In this document: one piece after another, positions 57,880-64,000 of the stretch
How positions within the stretch are numbered: position 1 is the first letter of the stretch
Layout of the letters: every line of letters starts with the position of its first letter
Assembly (NCBI GenBank): GCA_034440615.1
Contig: JAOTOM010005051.1
Span: 626,001-690,000 of the forward strand
Length of the DNA stretch: 64,000 nucleotides
Direction: 5' to 3'
DNA from: Ashinkailepas kermadecensis
Taxonomy: Eukaryota > Arthropoda > Thecostraca > Neolepadidae
Notes under the pieces: generated by a model
Told to the model about the DNA's origin: nothing
What the model saw: only the letters and a program-made list of their open reading frames with translations
Database searches by the model: none
Position numbers and translations under genes: made by a program

Positions 57880-58310
57880 CATTGGTGTGCTGTGGTGTGT
57901 GGTACACTGAGCTGCCGCATACCGGAACACCTCCCTCTCGAATGCCCACTTGGGGAAGTCGGGGTCGGTGGCGAGATGCATCCTATCACAGGCTGCACAT
58001 CTCCTTTCGGTCGATGTGCAGTCTACGTTGAGTGGTGTGCTGCACACCGGCCGCAGCGTGGCTCTGGTGACGCGCACGCACGTTCACCGTGGCTGTAGCG
58101 CATGCAGCGGTGGCACGCCATTGGGAGAGGCAATTCACGACGTACGTCGTGCTGCTTCTCGTGTATGTGTACCTGTGGTAGGAACTGTTCAAAGTTGTGT
58201 TGAAAGTCATTACTAAGATGTCGTGTGTAGGTTTTGCTTCCCGTCTAATGTGGTCTACTGAGGTTGTGGCGTCGAGGTGGGCTGTGGCGTCGAGCAGTGA
58301 TGCCATGTTG
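57880..58310 (-). pseudogene. Jockey-like LINE ORF1 (gag) relic with CCHC zinc knuckles
   Basis: Read on the minus strand from 58,310: 'SVDHIRREAKPTHDILVMTF', then after a frame change 'MACHRCMRYSHGERACASPE' and 'RCGRCAAHHST' (two CCHC knuckles, C-x2-C-x4-H-x4-C and C-x2-C-x3-H), then after another frame change 'RRCAACDRMHLATDPDFP' (third knuckle). This order (V..IRR..KPT..ILV.F, then three knuckles) is that of the gag-like ORF1 protein of jockey-type non-LTR elements, which binds element RNA. The sequence down to about 57,610 is Pro/Ser/Thr-rich, as in the tail of such proteins. At least two frameshifts, so inactive. Confidence 0.65.
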
Positions 58311-59000
58311 GCGAGTGGACTCTTATCCAGCTCTGGGCCGAGAATGTAGCTCCGACTGGTGTTGAGTGTGCGGTGAAGCCTAAATGAGCAGCGCCGATTG
58401 TTGAATATGCTTGTGGCGAGTAGCGTTCGTGTATCTGCGCTCTTCTGTATATGTACGATGATGTGGGTGGTGTGCCGCGTGATGGTGGTGTGTGGTGTGT
58501 TCAGGATGTGGCGTAGTGTTTGTGCAAGAGTGAAGGAAGACCATCGTGTGATGGTGTGCTGTGGTTCGGTATAGGTGCCTACTATAGGTAGACGCCTTGC
58601 GCAGAGTGGCCGTTGGACGCCGGTGTGGGTGGCATAGTTTTAGAGTCGGGCTCGTCCCACCGGCAAGGTGATCCTCCTTACCGAAAATGACCCGGATTCG
58701 TTGCACCCTGGATCGAGCTTTCACCCTTTGGTGCCTGCCCCGGCTGCAATTCCCAGAGTAGTGGGCCCGTCACCGTCAGGTTTCCTCCGGGAGGTACATT
58801 TAGCTGGGAAACAGAGAGAAGTTGGGATCTGGTATCGGTGGATTTCCTTCTCAAGTCGCAGGAGTGCTCACCGATGGTGCCTGGAGCTGTTGCTGCTTGC
58901 TGTCTTCTTGCCTATCTTCTCTCTCGTCTTGTCTTCTGGCTTCTTGCCTTTCCTGTCTTCGTGGGCTTCGTGGGCCACTGGGCCTTGCTGGCGTCGCCCT
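58311..59000. other. Unassigned; possible upstream part of the gag relic
   Basis: GT-rich on the + strand, minus frames His/Thr-rich; no domain recognised. Confidence 0.3.
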
Positions 59001-59639
59001 TGAGCGTGCGGGAGCGCGACCGCTTGTCAAGAGCCTCCCGGCGGAAGGACCTCGTGGGAACGATGGCCGCCGGCAGGCGACTAATAAGCACTGAGCAGAT
59101 GCGCGCCGGCAGACCTGCGCCGCCGCCGTCGAATTGATTCGGCCAACTGCACATGCAGTTCTCCATTTTAAACGATGCCCCTGCGGGAGTAAGGCCGCCA
59201 GCAGATCCGGTAAACAAGCCCGCCGGCAGCGGCGTCGAGTGTTTGCGTTCCGCATCGTGCGCCGGCAAAAAAGACGAGCCGTTTTTGCCGTGTTGCAGCG
59301 ATTGCACGAAAAACGACGGCGAACAACGCCACCCGACATACACTGCGATGGGAGATCATTTCGGCGTCGCTGGCGCAAAAACGCCGCATTCGCCGCGATC
59401 CGCGGGGCAAATGCGCTCGAGCGCGCTGCGACTTGTATCGTTTGGCACGGGCGCGGCGCGCGTCGCCGCCGCCACCGTGTCGCCATCCCGCCGGCCAGCG
59501 GAACACAAGCTGACCTGCCAGCTGCCGCCGAGAGCGTGAATGAAATCCCGAGGACCTGGGCGCGCGGCGGCGACATACACCGCGCACCGGCCCGGCCGCC
59601 GATGGGGTCCGATTTCAGTGCCATTCGGCGTGTGGGCCC
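59001..59639. other. CpG-rich block
   Basis: High GC and many CpG, with frames open on both strands through composition. No domain could be assigned with confidence. It ends in the paired CCAAT/CRE motifs at 59,647-59,692. Confidence 0.45.
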
Positions 59640-59697
59640 TGGCGGCGCCCAATGACGCATGTGACCTCTGGCGCCGCCCAATGACGTCATGTGGCGT
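59640..59697. promoter_or_regulatory. Duplicated CCAAT plus CRE-like motif at edge of CpG-rich block
   Basis: 'gcccaatgacgcatgtg' (about 59,647-59,663) and 'gcccaatgacgtcatgtg' (about 59,676-59,692) are direct repeats 29 bp apart. Each joins a CCAAT box to a CRE-type site; the second has the full palindrome TGACGTCA (59,682-59,689). Position at the edge of a CpG-rich block suggests promoter activity, but no adjoining gene was recognised. Confidence 0.4.
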
Positions 59698-59909
59698 ACA
59701 GAGTGTTTACAGTTTACACACGGGTTCTGCCACCGTGTGGTGGGAATAGGGCAGTTCCAATTTTGTTCACCATGTTTGTCAGGATTCGGAGGTTTTCTCA
59801 ACTTGAAATTGTATTTGCATCCTTGCCTCGACTATCTAAAATCACGAAATTTTGCACTCTGGACTAGGGTGGCGCATCTCCCGGCATTAAAAAAAAAATC
59901 CCCTACCCA

Positions 59910-60763
59910 TTAACCCGTCTCCGGTCAGATCCTCACACCCCGTCTCGGGGGGGGGGGGGATAAACACCCCCCTCTAATCTCCAAACTAAGCGTCGCACGG
60001 AAACGAAAGAGGTGTAATCGGAAAGCGCTCGACGAGTAGGGCCAGACACCACTCCCAAATTTTTTTCCCCCAAGAAATGACGTCACTAGGGGGCATAGAT
60101 TTTCACTACTTACATCATGTTTTTGGCTCTGGGGAGTTCATTTTGAGGGAGATTTGAAAAACAAAAAATATTTGGAATCAGAAAAGGAAGACGAAATTGA
60201 CCAGTACCATACAATTTTTGGCCACCCAAAAATCAAAATTTTAGTTTTAAGAAAATTTCAAAATTTTGAGTTTTAAAGTTTTCTTTGATTTTTCTTTTTT
60301 CTAATGGGTAGAACGGACCGAAAAACGGTGTTCGAAGTCAACTTGCACTAATAAAAAAATGCTTACTTTAGCCAGAATCTTCGATTTTAACTCTAATGGG
60401 CAAACATGCAAAATTAAAGTAAGTAATAAAAAAGTAATAAAAAGTAATGAAAAACTGAGAAAAAACATTCGTCTGGTGCGATTTGTTGTGTCTCTAAAGA
60501 TAAGCAAACGTTGAAAGTTTCATTAAAATATCTTTATCCGTTAAAGCGTGACGACTGGTTTAACTTTTTTGGAGGTGACCTCACTTGACCTACACTAACT
60601 CCTTGACTCTGGATGACCTGACTTAAAAATTTGACACAATATGTCAAATTGATGTGGGAAAAGGTATGCCAAATTTTGGTGCGCTGCCGCGCACCGTTCT
60701 TTCACTATCCGCGGAAAACCTTAGGTGGGGGGATAACACCCCCCCCGAGACGGCACGGGTTAA
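59910..60763. mobile_element. TTAA transposon, piggyBac-type ends (element A)
   Basis: TTAA at 59,910-59,913 and 60,760-60,763. The left end starts CCCGT and the right end stops ACGGG. Both ends carry an inner 'ccgtctcgggggggg' in inverted orientation. The 846-bp interior has no transposase. The flanks belong to repeat family R1, whose intact copy at 15,771-16,085 shows the unoccupied TTAA, proving insertion with TTAA duplication. piggyBac-superfamily elements have TTAA targets and ends starting with CCC. Confidence 0.85.
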
Positions 60764-61065
60764 TAAGTAGGCAGGAGTGCCCTTCCATACCCGTGCAACC
60801 TAATTACGCGTTAAATTCCAGGGATGAGAAGTAGGTCATGGTAAGCAACTCAAAGTAGGTCACACCACTCCCCGCTCATGTTTCTTGCTGGACAGATCCC
60901 GCCACCAGATATTAGTAAAAGATGTTCCTGAAGCCCTCTCACAATTAGCAAAGCTAATAACGTCGTCAAGGGCTCCAGAAAATACTGTGCTATAGGTGTT
61001 AATGGGGAAATAATATAAAATCCTTAATCTTGCACATACATGCATCTCCTAAACTATTACTACAC
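60760..61065 (+). repeat. Dispersed repeat family R1, copy 2 (split by element A)
   Basis: Continues 'ttaataagtaggcaggagtg' to 'aaactattactacac'. Its left end ('cccctacccattaa', 59,900-59,913) lies on the other side of element A. Confidence 0.85.
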
Positions 61066-61869
61066 TAAGGCACTTAATGTAGTAATAGTTTTGCACAATT
61101 TTGGCACTTAGCATTACACCGATGGACGTTGCATGGAAGGAATCTACTGAAAAAGCTCGAAAAGCACTACATCGATTATCTGGAATAAAATGGCGCAGCA
61201 CCCAGAATCGAACATCCAATAATCAACGAGCCACATTGAATGAATGATACAGTTACACGAATATGCCTGCATGAAAGAAAGCAAAACAATGCAAGTTGCA
61301 AATGGACAACTTCGGAACGCGCAGAAAACTGTATTGTTATGCTTTAGCGGGATCCTGCAGCGCGCCAAACACGACCACCTCACGCCGACTGATGTAGGAG
61401 GAGCCGCTGCCAAATACGTGTTCATCTAAATCGGAGCAACTACATTAACCCTTAGGCTGCTGGTTGGTGAATAGGTTGGGGATTACAGCAGTCAAGCCGA
61501 TACACTTTTTGTTACTTCCGACTCGCTTGATGTTTACTATACTGTTACAGGGAAAACATGGAGTATTTTCGTTACGACAGAACTGTGTAAATGAAAACAT
61601 GAAACCTCTTCGCTATGACGAATTATTTTCTACTTCTATGTTGTTCATTGTGTACGTCATTTGGACATGCATCCGCTTGAGTCATCGTGAACGCCTTGCA
61701 TTGGTCAGGATTAATAATTAATCTCCGTATGACGGACCATGAAGCCAGACGATCGACGTTCTGTTGCAGCAATAAACCGTCAGCCGAAAACAAATAGTTT
61801 TATGGGATACCTTTTCATCATCTATATAAAGAAGATACTCAAGGTGGAGGCATTATGGCAAGTCAATAA
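61066..61869. other. Unassigned sequence
   Basis: A 'ttaaccctta' word at 61,446-61,455 resembles the start of a TTAA element, but no partner end was found. No gene recognised. Confidence 0.35.
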
Positions 61870-62850
61870 TAAACATGAAAAAGAAAAGAGGAACCAGTAA
61901 GGGGTAGATACAACACGGATCATTTGAGAGCAAACTCTTGCAGATGACAGGGTTGTCTTACTTTCTGATGAACAAAGTGTGATTTACACATCGAAAAGTA
62001 GCCGACTATTTTGTGTAAATTATGTTCGTTTGGTATCCGTGTGACAGCGCCTTTCATGCAGAAGACAGGTAAGTGGCTAAGTTCGTGCAGCATGACCGTT
62101 TTGGTATGAAGCCTTGCTGCTGGGCACATAATTAAAGAACCACCTGCTCAAAAACCTATAGTATACATACTATTCTTGCGCTTTTTCCAGTGAAGAAATC
62201 AAGGAGACCGATGGATAGTTTTTGTATCATTTTTTGTGAACTTTATTATACTTGAAAATGTTTGACTCTCTCCATCGGCTTAGAAATACCTCTGAACTTA
62301 CTGAAAGGTTAAATATATTGATAAGTGAGTTCCTCCACAAGCTCAAGGGTTACGCGCACGCTTGCGCTGTCTGATCCACGGGCCTTGCGAGGTATGATGG
62401 ACTGCACGGCTACAGCCACTGCTGCTTCTGGTATGTGTAGCCGTGAAAGAAGATCCAGAGGGCACCCTAATGCAATCGGGTGCTGTTTGACTGCCGGATC
62501 TGTAAAGTTTGCAGCAAAAGTCTCATTTACAGCACCTGTGCGTTTGCTGTCATCCGAAATGGTGTCTCCAGTCCCATGATACAATATAGGTGATGCACAA
62601 CACTCTTAGAGAAGCATTTATGACGGAACAATACTTTTTGAGTTAGTTCTACTATCATCTGTCTTGCTGATAAAATATTCGACTCATTTTGTTCACAAAT
62701 ATATTTGAAATCAGCTCTTGTTTGCATGGAACTCAGCTCCGGTTTCGTCCGACGGGTTGCGGCGCCATCGGCGAAATGCAGCCTCCTTTAGCCGGAACAC
62801 TTCACGTACGGGTGCGTCAATCCACGGGGAGGTTGCGCATCGTAGTGTCA
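61870..62850 (-). pseudogene. Decayed LINE (CR1/L2-like) on the minus strand
   Basis: From 62,850 downwards the minus strand reads 'PWIDAPVREVFRLKEAAFRR', 'AVNETFAANFTDPAV', 'IPEAAVAVAVQSIIPRKARG', 'VFLSRWRESNIF' and 'NYPSVSLISSLEKAQE'. This matches in order the linker after the endonuclease (PWfd....k..ayr.w), 'NeyFa..FT', 'V..al..i.prKa.G.D', 'fP..WK.a.v' and 'NYRPISLLs..sK..E' of CR1/L2-type polyproteins. Several stops and frame changes. The catalytic motifs are not recognisable further down. Confidence 0.7.
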
Positions 62851-63469
62851 CAACAGGTGAATGATCATGATCATGATCCGTTTTTTTTTTGTGAAAAAAC
62901 ATGAGCTCCGTTTCTCGCTAGGGAGACCTGCCTGACCGTATTTAGAAGTGAATTTATGGAATGGATGGACACCAATATAAACATCAGATGAAATGACAGT
63001 CTGATGCTGATATAGTGGCTCGAAAGCGCTGGATGACAAATATATTGTTTTTAAAAGTGCAGGGCTAATGGGAATGCAGATAAAATCCTGGCCAGTGCAA
63101 GATTTCAATTGCGACACAGTACAAGCATTGCTCGACGAAAAAAACGCATTGGCTATGAAAACACTACCTGCATCATGCTTCGTGCATTTATCACGAGCTA
63201 GCCATAAATGTTCTGTCATTTCTAACGGTATTATGTGCCCATATATATTCATAGTGTCCGCCTTTGCTTTCCACTCGAAAACCAGAGCATCGTTTGAAAG
63301 TCAGAGATATCTATGGCATACGCAAAATTGGAAAGCTTTCAAAGTGGTCTGGTGTTCGCCGACGTCAGCCAGATATGGTCGACTTCGCATTACTGGTAAG
63401 ACATGTCGTGTCACATACTGCTTGACAGTTAGCTATGTCGGGAGTGCAAGAAAAGAGCGAGTAATTGTG

Positions 63470-63470
<1 letters not shown>
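62851..63470. other. Unassigned sequence
   Basis: A frame of 134 codons on the + strand (63,068-63,472) has no recognisable domain. Confidence 0.3.

Positions 63471-63537
<67 letters not shown>
63471..63537. repeat. (TA)n microsatellite
   Basis: About 65 bp of pure TA. Confidence 0.99.
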
Positions 63538-63541
<4 letters not shown>

Positions 63542-63830
63542 CATATATCTATAAAGGAACGAAGAACAATGCATGCACAAGCGTTGGTATGACAGGCAGC
63601 CGAAGGCGGGTGACGGCTGTGTGAAGCGACTCGGCGAGAGGCCTGCGGACGAGTGCACTGATCGAGGCTTGGCGCGCTTATTCCTGCAGGGGGCCGGGCC
63701 GGTTCGCATGTGTGCCGGCGACACCGGCGGCCAGCCGGTATTAGTATGCCGACACCGGCCAGGAGCAGACAGAAGGGCCAACGGCGTGCAATCCGCGTCG
63801 GCCGGCCGCAACGGACACGACGAATGAATT

Positions 63831-64000
63831 TTCCGCCGTCGCATGCGCCGTCTCGAGCAGACCCGGACGCTCGGGTCCGCAGCTGAGGAGTCCTCAGCTC
63901 AGCAGACCCGGCCGGCGCTCCCTAGCGTGGCTTTGTTGTGCCGGGCTCTGCATACTCAAGTGGCCGACTTGGCTGCGCAGTTTCCGGAGATTACACGGGT
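63831..64000 (+). CDS. Probable Ty3/gypsy pol fragment, runs off the window
   Basis: GC-rich open frame from after a TGA at 63,826-63,828 to the window end. Its last residues 'LHTQVADLAAQFPEITR' resemble the segment of Ty3/gypsy polyproteins just before the reverse transcriptase ('L...FP.IT.P', normally followed by a conserved H.I.T.G.P block that would lie beyond 64,000). GC content differs sharply from the neighbouring TA tract. Too short to be sure. Confidence 0.35.

Noticed and set aside
59134..59655. PIF/Harbinger transposase N-terminus (Arg-rich RRRVFAFRIVRR segment)
   Set aside because: Resemblance limited to Arg-rich composition in GC-rich DNA; no catalytic motifs found.
58851..59801. 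316-codon minus-strand open frame as a gene
   Set aside because: Lies in a CpG-rich block where other frames on both strands are also open; Arg/Ala/Pro-rich composition with no domain.

Overview
This is eukaryotic, repeat-dense nuclear DNA from an invertebrate, most likely an arthropod. The evidence is degenerate TTAGG/CCTAA-type arrays, GT-AG introns, tRNA-derived SINEs, several non-LTR retrotransposon relics and DNA-transposon relics (TTAA-flanked, hAT-like, Tc1/mariner-like, THAP/P-element-like). There is no bacterial or viral gene organisation. The phylum is inferred and the species was not identified.

Most long open frames here are artefacts of tandem repeats or GC-rich sequence. One genuine host gene can be assembled by hand. 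It lies on the minus strand from about 46.7 kb down to 24.556 kb, in about 12 exons, each found by its splice sites and joined because the reading-frame phases agree from one exon to the next. Its first coding exon supplies little more than an ATG next to a splice donor. The product (about 445 to 490 aa) appears to have a beta-grasp/PB1-like N-terminus, an S/P/T-rich linker and a C-terminal region resembling the large group of uncharacterised metazoan proteins often labelled 'SAM domain-containing protein 3-like'. That family name is recalled, not searched. In this sequence a 14-bp unit in exon 2 is present three times, which breaks the phase between exon 2 and exon 3.

The introns of this gene are filled with transposons: SINE copies, a CR1-like 3' end, a Tc1/mariner relic, a THAP-domain/P-element-like transposase relic, a reverse-transcriptase LINE (36.9-38.4 kb) and (TA)n tracts. 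One SINE appears to supply a splice donor.

The left 24 kb holds a series of tandem arrays (60/61-bp, about 72-bp, 51-bp, 12-bp and 17-bp units), a GC-rich island (10.1-10.8 kb), a tRNA-headed SINE (19.8-20.1 kb), a TTAA-flanked element (20.9-21.8 kb), a decayed uncharacterised repeat protein and an L2-like LINE tail with an internal 61-bp amplification.

The right 17 kb holds a hAT-like element with a clean 8-bp target duplication, a roughly 177-bp satellite split by a CR1-like LINE, four GC-rich minisatellites (22, 12, 24 and 34 bp), a jockey-like gag relic, a CpG-rich block ending in paired CCAAT/CRE motifs, a second TTAA element whose empty site is preserved elsewhere in the window, another LINE relic and, at the last bases, a probable Ty3/gypsy pol fragment. 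No complete tRNA, no rRNA and no CRISPR array was found.
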